This document shows positions 1 through 7,248 of a DNA stretch of 34,041 nt, one piece after another; the first letter of the stretch is position 1, and each line of letters begins with the position of its first letter. Source of the DNA: Wenzhouxiangella sediminis (GTDB lineage Bacteria > Pseudomonadota > Gammaproteobacteria > Xanthomonadales > Wenzhouxiangellaceae); NCBI RefSeq assembly GCF_003410055.1, contig NZ_QUZK01000030.1, forward strand, positions 1-34,041. The letters are read 5' to 3'. The position numbers were made by a program, and so were the translations under genes. The notes under the pieces were generated by a model that saw nothing but the letters and a program-made list of their open reading frames with translations, made no database searches and was not told where the DNA came from.

Positions 1-175
1 TCCATCCGCTGGCGCCTTCGGCTGGGAGGTCCCGGCTCGGAGGCCGGGACGACGGGCAGGTGCCCGTCGACTTGATCCGGGGCCTTCCATCGGTTGGCGC
101 CTTCGGTTGGGAGGTCCCGGCTCTCCGCTTCGCTGCGGCCGGGACGACGCTGTGCGTCGGTTCGGGGTTCCGGGG
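1..175. repeat. Tandem pair of ~80-bp GC-rich hairpin elements (copy block 1)
   Basis: Two head-to-tail units, about 1-83 and 84-175, share the core TTGGCGCCTTCGG (first unit CTGGCGCC), then TGGGAGGTCCCGGCTC and CCGGGACGACG. Each unit folds: TCCCGGC at 30-36 pairs with GCCGGGA at 43-49, and GACGGGCA at 51-58 pairs with TGCCCGTC at 61-68. The same two-unit arrangement recurs at 23519-23705, so this is a dispersed REP-like element rather than a local duplication. It contains no supportable gene; a short ORF across it is a by-product of GC bias. The first unit may begin before the window. Confidence 0.7.
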
Positions 176-232
176 CGTTTGGTGGGGGTTCGGAAAGGGT
201 TGCCGGTAGGCGGAGGGCAGAGGACTGAGGAC

Positions 233-274
233 GGAAGGCGGAAGGCGGAAGGCGGAAGGCGGAAGGCGGAAGGC
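233..274. repeat. Heptamer array (GGAAGGC)x6
   Basis: Six perfect consecutive copies of GGAAGGC are followed by a degenerate GAAGGA. The array lies downstream of the minus-strand gene ending at 321. Period 7 is shared with the TTCAGGT arrays elsewhere in the window, although the sequence differs. A perfect short-period array of this kind is prone to slippage. Confidence 0.9.
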
Positions 275-292
275 GAAGGATCGGGGTGGATT

Positions 293-315
293 GGGCCCGC
301 CGCGTGGGCGGGCCC
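293..315 (-). terminator. Hairpin after the DUF1579-like gene
   Basis: GGGCCCGCC (293-301) pairs perfectly with GGCGGGCCC (307-315) around a 5-nt loop. It lies 6 bp past the stop codon of the minus-strand gene at 321. No T-run follows on the minus strand, so it may stabilise the 3' end or assist factor-dependent termination rather than act as a classic intrinsic terminator. Confidence 0.5.
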
Positions 316-320
316 TGGGG

Positions 321-905
321 TCAGTCTTCGGTTTCTTCGGCCCGGTCGGCGGGGACGTAGCGGCCGTCGAAGACGGTCTTGAAATCGTCGCCGTCGACGG
401 ACTGTTGCCAGTGCTGGCGCACGATGCCGTCTTCCAGGGGAATCCAGCTGATGCGGTCGGTGACTTCGCGGCCTTGCGCGTCGGTGCGCGTGCCCTCGAG
501 CGTCATGCGATCGTCTTCCCAACCGCCCTCGAGGTGGAGCGTGAGGTCGTGGTTGTCGGTCCAGAACTGCCGCCAGTGGCCGCTGGCCGGATCCCAGGTG
601 TTGAGGCTGTGACCGTTGTAGCCGGAGCCGCCCTGCCAGCTTTCCATGAGCGCACAACCGTCGAGAATCGACTCGATGTGATTGTGACCGACGACCCCGC
701 CGTCGGGATTTTCGACGCGCCATTGCCCGACCCAGAAGTCGAACTGCCGGTGCTGCTCCGAGTCGCAGCTTTCGGCCAGCAAGGGGACGGGCAGCATGAA
801 AAGACCCGCCAGCGCGAGGCTGGCGGGCCGCAGGCCGATCCTGCATGCCGCTGGGAGTCGGGATGCGGGGCCGGATTCGCGTCGCCTACTCGCCGGCATT
901 GTCAT
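321..905 (-). CDS. Secreted DUF1579-like protein
   Basis: A 194-aa protein with a long basic N-terminus, a hydrophobic stretch and a likely signal peptidase site after LLA (about residue 44), so probably periplasmic. The mature part opens with FDFWVGQWRVENPDGG and contains W-rich segments (HWRQFWTDNHDLTLHLEGGWEDD), which resemble the DUF1579/lipocalin-like beta-barrel proteins of unknown function. Its start overlaps the end of the upstream lipoprotein gene by 20 bp, implying translational coupling. Met1 is preceded by AAAGGTGG; Met3 is an alternative start. The family match is by eye; no catalytic residue can be assigned. Confidence 0.75.
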   Translation of the reverse strand: MTMPASRRRESGPASRLPAACRIGLRPASLALAGLFMLPVPLLAESCDSEQHRQFDFWVGQWRVENPDGGVVGHNHIESILDGCALMESWQGGSGYNGHSLNTWDPASGHWRQFWTDNHDLTLHLEGGWEDDRMTLEGTRTDAQGREVTDRISWIPLEDGIVRQHWQQSVDGDDFKTVFDGRYVPADRAEETED

Positions 906-1098
906 CCACCTTTGCGCGAGGGGGGTTGATCCAGATGACGTGTGTGCCCCGCTCGCGTGCGGTGGCGTTGACCGCCCCGACGTACTCGGCGTCGTAGGGC
1001 GACATGCCGCGGTCGTTTTCGATCGGGGACTTCATGGATGCGCAGCCGCTGACGAGCAGCAGGCCGGCGGTGATGGCAACCAGGCGTTTCGTGTTCAT
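886..1098 (-). CDS. Small lipoprotein, hypothetical
   Basis: A 70-aa protein beginning MNTKRLVAITAGLLLVSGC. The lipobox (LVSGC, Cys19) predicts lipidation and membrane anchoring; Ala at +2 would favour outer-membrane sorting. The mature part contains PYDAEYVGAVNATARERGTH and VIWINPPRAK, with no recognised domain. An in-frame ATG-type start further upstream exists at 1179, but the ATG at 1098 has GGAGGTG about 8 nt upstream and gives a clean signal peptide, so it is preferred. It is the first gene of a two-gene unit with the DUF1579-like gene. Small lipoproteins with a C-terminal VIWxNPPxxK segment are common in gammaproteobacteria, but I cannot name a function. Confidence 0.8.
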   Translation of the reverse strand: MNTKRLVAITAGLLLVSGCASMKSPIENDRGMSPYDAEYVGAVNATARERGTHVIWINPPRAKVDDNAGE

Positions 1099-1222
1099 GG
1101 TGAGCACCTCCGTAGTGGACGTCCCGGGTTGGCGGGCGAGCGCTTTTGCGCCGCCCTGGCACACAGCGTGCGCCCGCATGCAGGGAATGATCCTTAGGAA
1201 GTTATTAGGGCACCGATCCGGG

Positions 1223-3040
1223 CTACAGCCAGAATCCCCAGATGGCGGTGCAAGTGACCAGCATCAGCAGGGCGTTGAGCGGTGCGCCGACCTTTGCAAA
1301 GTCGGTGAAGCGGTACAAGCCGGTGCCGTAGATCATGGTGTTGGTCTGATAGCCGACCGGTGAGAGGAAGCTGGTCGAGGCGGCGAACATCACCACGAGC
1401 ACGAAGGGGAATATCGCCATGTCGAGCAGGTTGGCGATGGAGATGGCCACCGGCACCAGGATGACGACCGAGGCGTTGTTGCTGACCATCTCGGTGAGCA
1501 AGGTGGTGATCAGGTACAGCGCCATCAGGATCAGCAGCGGGTGCCAGTCCCCGGCGGTTGCCACGAGCAGGCCGCCCATCCAGTCGGCCGCGCCTGACTT
1601 GGTCATGGCGATTCCGAGCGGAATGACGCCGGCGAGCAGGAAGATGACGTTCCAGGCCACGCCGGAGTAGAGGTCCTCGCGCGTGAGGCAGCCGCAGAAG
1701 ACCATGGCGACCACGCCCATCAGCGCGGTGATGACGATGGGCAGCGGCGTAAGCGTTGCACCTGCAACCACGCCGGCAACGATCAGGCCCGCCGCCCACA
1801 TGCGCCGCCGATCGAAATCGTCTTCGAAGCTGTCGAGCACGACGACGTCGGGATGCCGCCGCAGCTTCTCCAGAGATGTGGCCGACAACTGCACGAGGAC
1901 GATCTCGCCGACGCCCAACGGTTCATCCGCCAGGCGCCTGGCGCGCACCCGGTCGACCTCGAGGCCGACCAGCCGCGCCTGGTAGCGCTGCCAGAAGTCC
2001 ACGCGCTTGCCGGTATTGCCCTTGAAGATGCGGTCGTTTCGCAGCAGCAGGCGCGCCAGGTGGCCGTCGGAACGCACCCGCCGCGGCGGGCCGAACTCCG
2101 AGAGGACTTCCAGGTCGTCGGATTTGATCAGGTCGGCGATCTGGCGGCGGGTGGCGCGCAGGTGGAGCACGTCGTCGACCTTCAAGCGCGTCGTTTCCGC
2201 GCGCTTGACGCGCGAGTCGTCGCCGCGCACCAGCCTGAGCACTTCGGCGCCGGAGCGCTCCGCGAAGCCGGCCTCGCTGACGCTCTTTCCGACCAGCCCG
2301 CCGCGCGGCTTCACGCTGACTTCGAGGATGAAGCGTTCGGCTTCTTCGTCCTGAAGCTTGATCCGGTCTCGTTCGGGCATCAGCCATCGCCCGAAGAGCA
2401 GGAAGTAGGCCAGGCCGGTGGCGAGCACGATGGCGCCCACGCCGGTGAACTCGAACATGCCGATTTCGCGGCCGAATTCGGGTGATTCGGCGAGAAGCGT
2501 CGAGGCAAGCAGGTTGGTGGAGGTGCCGATCAGCGTCAGCGTGCCGCCCATCATCGCAAAGAAGCTCAGCGGCAGCAGCATGCGCGAAGCCTGCGAGCCG
2601 GAGCTCCTGGCCATGTCGAGAATCAGGGGGATGGCGACGGCTACCGCGGCGGTGTTGTTGATCAGCCCGGACACCGGTCCGACCAGCAGGGCGATGATGG
2701 CCAACTGCCGCCATTCCGGGCCGTCCATCCAGGGCGCGAGCAGCTTGCCCAGCTTGTGGATCAGTCCGGAGCGCTGGATTCCTGCCGAAAGGATGAACAT
2801 CGCCAGCACCGTGACCGTCGCCGTCGATGACAGACCCGACAGGCCCTCGCTGACGGTGGGAAATGCGGATTTCAGGTCGACGCCCCGATCGACCAGCCAC
2901 TGCGAATGGAAAAGCAGCGGAATGGCGGTCACGGTGATCAGGATCATGAAGGCCGTGACGTCGAGCGGAAACTTCTCGCTCGCGAACAGGTAGAGCGCGA
3001 GGCCGATGATGAGCAGGACCAGGCCGATTTCGACGGTCAT
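1223..3040 (-). CDS. SLC13-family permease with two RCK_C domains
   Basis: A 605-aa inner-membrane transporter of the CitT/SLC13 (DASS) group with cytoplasmic TrkA_C/RCK_C inserts. Residues 1-225 hold about six membrane segments with the SLC13-type motifs SGLINNTAAVA (124-134) and GTSTNLLAS (172-180). Residues about 235-305 and 325-405 are two soluble RCK_C-like domains. About 415-605 is a second membrane half with EMVSNNASVVIL and SFLSPVGYQTNT. The pseudo-twofold NNT/SNN motifs imply Na+-coupled anion transport; relatives carry sulfate, dicarboxylates or other anions, and the substrate cannot be read here. RCK_C domains bind small ligands and probably gate transport. The SD is weak (GGAT). 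It is a single gene with repeats upstream. Confidence 0.9.
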   Translation of the reverse strand: MTVEIGLVLLIIGLALYLFASEKFPLDVTAFMILITVTAIPLLFHSQWLVDRGVDLKSAFPTVSEGLSGLSSTATVTVLAMFILSAGIQRSGLIHKLGKLLAPWMDGPEWRQLAIIALLVGPVSGLINNTAAVAVAIPLILDMARSSGSQASRMLLPLSFFAMMGGTLTLIGTSTNLLASTLLAESPEFGREIGMFEFTGVGAIVLATGLAYFLLFGRWLMPERDRIKLQDEEAERFILEVSVKPRGGLVGKSVSEAGFAERSGAEVLRLVRGDDSRVKRAETTRLKVDDVLHLRATRRQIADLIKSDDLEVLSEFGPPRRVRSDGHLARLLLRNDRIFKGNTGKRVDFWQRYQARLVGLEVDRVRARRLADEPLGVGEIVLVQLSATSLEKLRRHPDVVVLDSFEDDFDRRRMWAAGLIVAGVVAGATLTPLPIVITALMGVVAMVFCGCLTREDLYSGVAWNVIFLLAGVIPLGIAMTKSGAADWMGGLLVATAGDWHPLLILMALYLITTLLTEMVSNNASVVILVPVAISIANLLDMAIFPFVLVVMFAASTSFLSPVGYQTNTMIYGTGLYRFTDFAKVGAPLNALLMLVTCTAIWGFWL

Positions 3041-3072
3041 TCAGGATCCAGTTGGGGCGATGAAAACCAAAA

Positions 3073-3323
3073 CCTTTTTAACGCAAAGACGCGAAGACGC
3101 AAAGATCCCGAAGGAAGAAAAAGCAAAGAGCGAAACCACCGAATACACTGAAAACACCGAACAGAATGCCATCCAGAAGAAGGGTTTCTTGTGGCCTTGG
3201 TCCCAGGCATTGCGTCGAAATTGCTCTTGGCAATTCAGTCGCAGGCCATTCGGTGTCTTCAGTGGTTACTTTGTTGTTCTCTCGCTCTTTTCCTTTGCGT
3301 CTTCGCGTCTTTGCGTTTTAAAG
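3073..3323. repeat. Large inverted repeat built from 8-mer and 9-mer repeats
   Basis: Left arm about 3073-3169 and right arm about 3247-3323 are inverted copies around a loop of roughly 75 bp. The outer 24 bp (3081-3104 and 3293-3316) are perfectly complementary and consist of three octamers ACGCAAAG, ACGCGAAG, ACGCAAAG. Inward, the arms share AAAGAGCGA and a degenerate 9-mer series ending CACCGAA. The region lies between the SLC13 gene start (3040) and the isovaleryl-CoA dehydrogenase stop (3348) and is more A-rich than its surroundings. A transcript would form a long hairpin. No convincing gene lies inside it. Similar ACGCAAAG-type repeats are, to my knowledge, found in many environmental bacteria without an assigned role. 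Confidence 0.8.
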
Positions 3324-3347
3324 ATTTTATCGGGCCTGAAACTCTGG

Positions 3348-4496
3348 TCAGGTGCGCCCGGCGGCGAGTTCGCGGCCGATGAGCATGCGGCGGATCTCGT
3401 TGGTGCCGGCGCCGATGTCGTAGAGCTTTGCGTCGCGCAGCAGGCGGCCGGTGGGGTATTCGTTGATGTAGCCGTTGCCGCCCAGGGCCTGGATGGCCTC
3501 CAGCGCGACGTTGACGGCGCTGGTCGAGCAGTGCAGCAGGCAGGCGGCCGCGTCGATGCGCGAGCGTTCGCCGGCGTCGTAGTCGGCGGCGACCTGGTAG
3601 GCGAAGCCCCTGGAGGACTGCAGGGCGGCGTACATGTCGCCGACCTTGGCCTGCATCAGACCGAAGTCCGAGAGCGTGCGGCCGAACTGCTTGCGTTCGC
3701 GAACATAGGGCAGCACGTTGTCCATGGCCGCCTGCATGATGCCGATCGGGCCGCCGGAGAGCACCAGGCGTTCGGAGTTGAGCCCGGACATCAGGATCTT
3801 GACGCCCTCGTTGACTTCGCCGAGGACGTTCTCTTCGGGAATCTCGCAGTCTTCGAAGACGAGTTCACAGGTGTTGGAGCCGCGCATGCCCAGCTTGTCG
3901 AGCTTCTGTGCCTTGCGGAAGCCGGCGAAGTCCTTCTCGACCAGGAAGGCGGTCATGCACTTGCTGCCGGCATCCTGGCCGGCGGTGCGCATGTAAACCA
4001 GCGCGACGTCGCATTCGGGGCCGTTGGTGATCCACATCTTGGAGCCGTTGGCGACCCAGACGTCGCCTTGTCTTTCGGCGCGGCAGCTCATCGAGCCGAC
4101 CACGTCGGAGCCGGCACCCGGCTCGGACATGGCGAGTGCACCAACCCACTCACCGGAGACGAGTTTCGGCACGTACTTCTCGCGCTGGGCATCCGTGCCG
4201 TTGCGGCACAGGTTGTCGAGGCACAGGTTGGAGTGCGCGCCGTAGGACAGGCCGATCGAGGCCGAGGCGCGCGAAATCTCTTCCATCGCCACCAGGTGCG
4301 CGAGGTAGCCCATGTCCGATCCGCCGTACTGCTCGGGGATGGTGATCCCGAGCAGCCCCATCTCGCCGAGTTCCTTCCAGAGCTCCTGGGGGAACTCGTT
4401 GGAGCGGTCGATTTCCTCGGCGCGCGGGGCGATCGATTCCTCGGCGAAGCGGCGCACCGATTCGCGGAGCATTTCGATGTCTTCGGATAGCTTCAT
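3348..4496 (-). CDS. liuA: Isovaleryl-CoA dehydrogenase
   Basis: A 382-aa acyl-CoA dehydrogenase, full family length, oxidising isovaleryl-CoA to 3-methylcrotonyl-CoA in leucine breakdown with FAD and passing electrons to ETF. The substrate call rests on the catalytic base: LNSERLVLSGGP places Glu242 where isovaleryl-CoA dehydrogenases carry theirs, whereas YDIGAGTNEIRR near the C-terminus lacks the Glu that short- and medium-chain enzymes use. Other landmarks are ALAMSEPGAGSD (120-131), MWITNGP (154-160) and the C-terminal LGGNGY. The leucine dehydrogenase gene lies upstream on the same strand, 122 bp away, with a repeat hairpin between them. No 3-methylcrotonyl-CoA carboxylase is in the window. 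No strong SD is visible at the ATG. Confidence 0.93.
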   Translation of the reverse strand: MKLSEDIEMLRESVRRFAEESIAPRAEEIDRSNEFPQELWKELGEMGLLGITIPEQYGGSDMGYLAHLVAMEEISRASASIGLSYGAHSNLCLDNLCRNGTDAQREKYVPKLVSGEWVGALAMSEPGAGSDVVGSMSCRAERQGDVWVANGSKMWITNGPECDVALVYMRTAGQDAGSKCMTAFLVEKDFAGFRKAQKLDKLGMRGSNTCELVFEDCEIPEENVLGEVNEGVKILMSGLNSERLVLSGGPIGIMQAAMDNVLPYVRERKQFGRTLSDFGLMQAKVGDMYAALQSSRGFAYQVAADYDAGERSRIDAAACLLHCSTSAVNVALEAIQALGGNGYINEYPTGRLLRDAKLYDIGAGTNEIRRMLIGRELAAGRT

Positions 4497-4534
4497 GGCG
4501 GTTCTCGGCCGGAGTGGCTTTACAGGTTGGAAAA

Positions 4535-4610
4535 GTTTTCAGGGTTCAGGTTTCAGGTTTCAGGAAGAACAACGGCGCCCCTGAAACCTGAAACCTTCAA
4601 CCTGAAACCT
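4535..4610. repeat. Inverted TTCAGGT/ACCTGAA heptamer arrays forming a hairpin
   Basis: AGGTTTCAGGTTTCAGG (4548-4564) pairs perfectly over 17 bp with 4580-4596 around a 15-nt loop; with one or two mismatches the stem extends to about 27 bp. The arms are two short heptamer arrays in opposite orientation, the same unit as at 23428 and 33982. It fills most of the gap between the leucine dehydrogenase and isovaleryl-CoA dehydrogenase genes. There is no T-run, so it could be an intercistronic mRNA-processing or stability element, or simply a mobile-like repeat insertion. Confidence 0.85.
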
Positions 4611-4618
4611 ATCAGCCC

Positions 4619-5725
4619 TTAGTGATTGTTTCCGCGCTCGCGGCCCGGGAATCGGTGCGAGCGGCCCATGAAGGGCAGCTTGAGCTTGCCGACCATGGCG
4701 ATGCGCTCGGCCGCCATGCGATCGGCCGCCTTCCAGGTCGGGATGCCGTCGCGCTGGGCGATCTGGAAGATCTTCGAGACGTTGTAGTAGATCGCGCGGG
4801 TCATGCGCTTGGCGCGTTCGCGGTTGTAGCCTTCGAACTCGATGGAGACGTTCATCAGGCCGCCGGCGTTGACCGCGTAGTCGGGGGCGTAGATGATGCC
4901 GCGGCGCTCGAGTTCGTCGCCGCACTCGTCGGTGGCGAGCTGGTTGTTGGCCGCGCCGCAGACGATCTTGAACTTGAAGCGCGGGATGGTCTGCTCGTTG
5001 ACGGTCGCGCCCAGCGCGGTCGGCGAGTAGACATCGGCGTCGACGTCGTAGATGTCTTCGGTGCCGACGGCTTCGCAGCCCATGTCGACCGCGGCCTGCA
5101 CCGCTTCCTCGTTGATGTCGGTGACGAAGACCTTGGCGTCTTCCTTGCGCAGCAGCTTGATCAGTTCCATGCCGACGTGGCCGGCGCCCTGAACGGCGTA
5201 GCTGTACTTGCCGATCTCTTCATCGCCGAACTGGCGCTGAAGGCTGGCGCGGATGCCCTGGAGCGTGCCGAAGGCGGTGAAGGGCGAGGGATCACCCGAA
5301 CCGCCGTGGACCTGGTGCACACCGACGGCGTTGTCGGTTTCCTGGAAGACGTATTCCATGTCGTTGACGTCGATGCCGACGTCTTCGGCGGTGATGTAGC
5401 GGCCATGCAGCGAGTCGATGAAGCGGCCCATGGCGCGGAACAGCGCCTCGGACTTGTCCTTGCGCGGGTCGCCGATGATGACGGACTTGCCCCCGCCCAG
5501 GTTCAGGCCGGCAACCGCCGCCTTGTAGGTCATGCCGCGCGACAGGCGCAGTACGTCGTCGAGGGCATCCTGCTCGGTGGCGTAGGGCCACATGCGCATG
5601 CCACCCAGGGCCGGTCCGAGCGTGGTGTTGTGAATGGCGATGATGGCCTTGAGCCCGGCATCCTTGTGGTGACAGAAGATGACCTGCTCGTGCTCGGTCG
5701 TGTGGATGGTTTCAAACAGATTCAT
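4619..5725 (-). CDS. ldh: Leucine (branched-chain amino acid) dehydrogenase
   Basis: A 368-aa Glu/Leu/Phe/Val dehydrogenase family enzyme that would deaminate leucine, valine or isoleucine to the 2-oxo acid with NAD+. The substrate-binding and catalytic lysines are at Lys68 (GMTYKAAVAG) and Lys80 (GLNLGGGKSV), the same numbering as in Bacillus leucine dehydrogenase. GPALGGMRMW (37-46) is the family signature. The Rossmann motif is GAGHVG (179-184), and VNAGGLMNV (285-293) closes the nucleotide site. GGAGG lies 8-9 nt before the ATG. The next gene downstream encodes isovaleryl-CoA dehydrogenase, which supports leucine as the physiological substrate, although valine and phenylalanine cannot be excluded by sequence alone. 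Confidence 0.92.
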   Translation of the reverse strand: MNLFETIHTTEHEQVIFCHHKDAGLKAIIAIHNTTLGPALGGMRMWPYATEQDALDDVLRLSRGMTYKAAVAGLNLGGGKSVIIGDPRKDKSEALFRAMGRFIDSLHGRYITAEDVGIDVNDMEYVFQETDNAVGVHQVHGGSGDPSPFTAFGTLQGIRASLQRQFGDEEIGKYSYAVQGAGHVGMELIKLLRKEDAKVFVTDINEEAVQAAVDMGCEAVGTEDIYDVDADVYSPTALGATVNEQTIPRFKFKIVCGAANNQLATDECGDELERRGIIYAPDYAVNAGGLMNVSIEFEGYNRERAKRMTRAIYYNVSKIFQIAQRDGIPTWKAADRMAAERIAMVGKLKLPFMGRSHRFPGRERGNNH

Positions 5726-5987
5726 TGACAGTCCTCCAGGGCCCGCGCCGGTGCGGTCGCAGGCATTTGCGCCGATCCCCCGTCGAATCGGCCGGGTTTG
5801 ACTCGTTGATTGACACGCCCGGTGATGACTTTTCAGGAAGATCCGGGCATCGAGTGCCCGCCCGGCCGACGGACGGCGGCGAGCGAGGCAGCCGCCTATT
5901 TTAGCCCGAACGGGAAGGGCGTGCCAGTTTGTCCGCGAGGGATCGCCGAGAAGCGATCCCGGCGAAAGGGGGCAGGTGCAGGGCGGT
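5726..5987. other. Intergenic region with hairpins, no gene
   Basis: Between the leucine dehydrogenase start and the cytochrome gene's stop I see no coding region. GGGATCGC (5939-5946) pairs with GCGATCCC (5953-5960), and a smaller CGGGCA/TGCCCG hairpin lies at 5844-5860. The first sits 28-49 bp past the cytochrome stop on the minus strand and may end that operon, although no T-run follows. The part next to 5725 should hold the leucine dehydrogenase promoter, but I could not pick a convincing -35/-10 pair. Confidence 0.5.
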
Positions 5988-6557
5988 TCAGTCGGCCTGG
6001 AGGTCCACTTCGACGCTGAACGCGCCTCGCAGCTCTCCGACCGAGAATCCGCGAGCCTGATCCCGGGGGTAGGCCGCGTCGATGGCCTCCGCGACTTCGG
6101 GCGGGATATCGGTGCCGTGGCAGACGGTGCACAGGCCCTGGGTCGGGATGGCCTTCATCCAGTGGCCGTAGCGGCGTTCGCCGTCGTTGCGAATGACGAA
6201 GGCCTCGATGTCGCCCGGGTTTTCGCCGCCGGCCAGCCGGCGCTCGAAATCCTCGAGGATGCGGGTTTCCAGGGCGTCGGGGGCATTGTCGGGGTTGCGC
6301 ACTTTCAGCGAGGTGCGACCGACGTCGATGCGCGATCCCGACACGTCCGATGCAATCTCGGGCGCCCGGATCCTGCAAACCTCGATTCCGGCCACGGGGC
6401 CGCCCTCGGCAATCGCCGACTTCAGGGCCTGCTGCAGCTGGCTGCCGAGAGCGCCGGCCCCGGCTCGGGCTTGATCCACCCAGGCTGGTGCCGGTTCCTC
6501 GGCGGAAGCGGTCGAAGCGCCCAGGGCCGTGACCAGTGCCAGGGCAAGCCTGCGCAT
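5988..6557 (-). CDS. Periplasmic Tll0287-like (DUF3365) haem protein
   Basis: A 189-aa protein with a Sec signal peptide ([19 protein letters not shown], cleavage about residue 19) and one c-type haem site, CTVCH at 143-147. The region before it (VCRIRAPEIASDV, RTSLKVRNPDNAPD, RYGHWMKAIPTQGLC) matches the DUF3365/Tll0287-like fold, which occurs as a stand-alone small cytochrome and as a sensor domain of signalling proteins. It has no attached kinase or cyclase, so electron carriage or haem/gas/redox sensing are both possible. The start overlaps the stop of the DUF2892 gene as ATGA, so the two are cotranscribed and coupled. Both lie behind the promoter at 6789-6820 and next to a thiol-switch ArsR gene. 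Confidence 0.85.
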   Translation of the reverse strand: MRRLALALVTALGASTASAEEPAPAWVDQARAGAGALGSQLQQALKSAIAEGGPVAGIEVCRIRAPEIASDVSGSRIDVGRTSLKVRNPDNAPDALETRILEDFERRLAGGENPGDIEAFVIRNDGERRYGHWMKAIPTQGLCTVCHGTDIPPEVAEAIDAAYPRDQARGFSVGELRGAFSVEVDLQAD

Positions 6558-6760
6558 CAGTTGAAGGCCCGTCCGGGCTGCTTGCCCATGGCCTTGAGGA
6601 TTCTGGCCAGGGGGCAGAAGCCGGTGAAAGCGGCCTGGAGCATGTTGAGGCCGACGAAGGTGGTCAGCAGCAGCCAGTAGACGCTGTGGAGCTGCGACAG
6701 CGCCAGGCTGAGGAGAATCATGAAGCCTGCAAAAGCGAAAACCAGTCTGTCGATATTCAT
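6557..6760 (-). CDS. DUF2892 (YgaP-type) small membrane protein
   Basis: A 67-aa protein with two hydrophobic helices ([19 protein letters not shown] and [19 protein letters not shown]) and the conserved [11 protein letters not shown], then KAMGKQPG. This is the DUF2892/YgaP transmembrane family, often found fused to or next to rhodanese and sulfur-handling genes. The CP motif after the second helix is typical. The ATG at 6760 is preferred to an in-frame one at 6793 because the latter lies inside the promoter and operator; a CAGGA precedes 6760. The stop overlaps the cytochrome start (ATGA). Confidence 0.85.
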   Translation of the reverse strand: MNIDRLVFAFAGFMILLSLALSQLHSVYWLLLTTFVGLNMLQAAFTGFCPLARILKAMGKQPGRAFN

Positions 6761-6788
6761 GGTCCTGCCCATTGAATGTGAGGGTATC

Positions 6789-6820
6789 CTCAATATAAGA
6801 AAGGGCTAATATTAAGTCAA
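6789..6820 (-). promoter_or_regulatory. Sigma70-type promoter with ArsR operator for the DUF2892-cytochrome operon
   Basis: Reading the minus strand, TTGACT (6815-6820), a 17-bp spacer and TATATT (6792-6797) form a near-consensus promoter. Two copies of an AT-rich motif overlie it: CTTAATATTAG (6805-6815) and CTTATATTGAG (6789-6799). The second covers the -10. The same motif covers the -10 of the adjacent arsR-type gene, so that regulator is the probable ligand-controlled repressor of both. Confidence 0.75.
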
Positions 6821-6830
6821 GCCCCTTCGG

Positions 6831-7178
6831 TCATGAACAGGTCGGTGGTTCTTCAGGGCTGCAGAACCGGCGGTGGAGTGGCGTGATCAACTCCAGGACC
6901 ATCGGATCGGCAATGCGGTAGTAGATGGTCTGGGACTGGCGGCGGGTGGCCACGAGTTGTTCTTCGCGCAACCGGGCCAGATGCTGGGAGAGTGCCGACT
7001 GGCTCATGGGAATACGTTCGTTAAGCTCGCCCACGGAGTGTTCGCCTTCCACCAGCGAACAAAGAAGCATCAAGCGCGTGGGGTTGGCCAGTGCCCTGAG
7101 CAATGTTGCGGCCTGGCGCGCCTGGTCGCTGTCCAGGTCGGCGAGGTCGGGAGGGACTCCTTGGTACGTTTCGGACAT
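6831..7178 (-). CDS. ArsR-family repressor with two-cysteine thiol switch (BigR/SqrR-like)
   Basis: A 115-aa winged-helix regulator. The recognition region is [20 protein letters not shown] followed by LARLREEQLV; the wing is TRRQSQTIYYRI. Cys40 (RLMLLCSLVEGE) and Cys106 (HRRFCSPEE) are 66 residues apart, the same spacing as the Cys41/Cys107 pair of SqrR and the equivalent BigR pair, which form a tetrasulfide or disulfide with persulfides. No metal-binding CxC (ArsR-type) is present, so a thiol or persulfide signal is more likely than arsenite. A longer reading frame reaches 7280, but that stretch contains this gene's own promoter, so the ATG at 7178 is chosen. It probably represses itself and the DUF2892-cytochrome operon downstream. 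Confidence 0.88.
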   Translation of the reverse strand: MSETYQGVPPDLADLDSDQARQAATLLRALANPTRLMLLCSLVEGEHSVGELNERIPMSQSALSQHLARLREEQLVATRRQSQTIYYRIADPMVLELITPLHRRFCSPEEPPTCS

Positions 7179-7248
7179 GCGTTTGGACCCGATCCGCGCC
7201 GGGGGTGACTCGAGTCGTGTACCCGGCGCGGCATGCAAATAAGACACA

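Noticed and set aside
4622..5728. 368-codon plus-strand frame opposite leucine dehydrogenase
   Set aside because: It covers almost exactly the same span as a gene with textbook catalytic residues; its translation is a Val/Asp/Gly-rich shadow.
6831..7178. Arsenite-sensing ArsR linked to the arsenosugar cluster
   Set aside because: There is no CxC arsenite site; the Cys40/Cys106 pair fits thiol-switch repressors, and the arsenosugar genes are 15 kb away with no matching operator seen.
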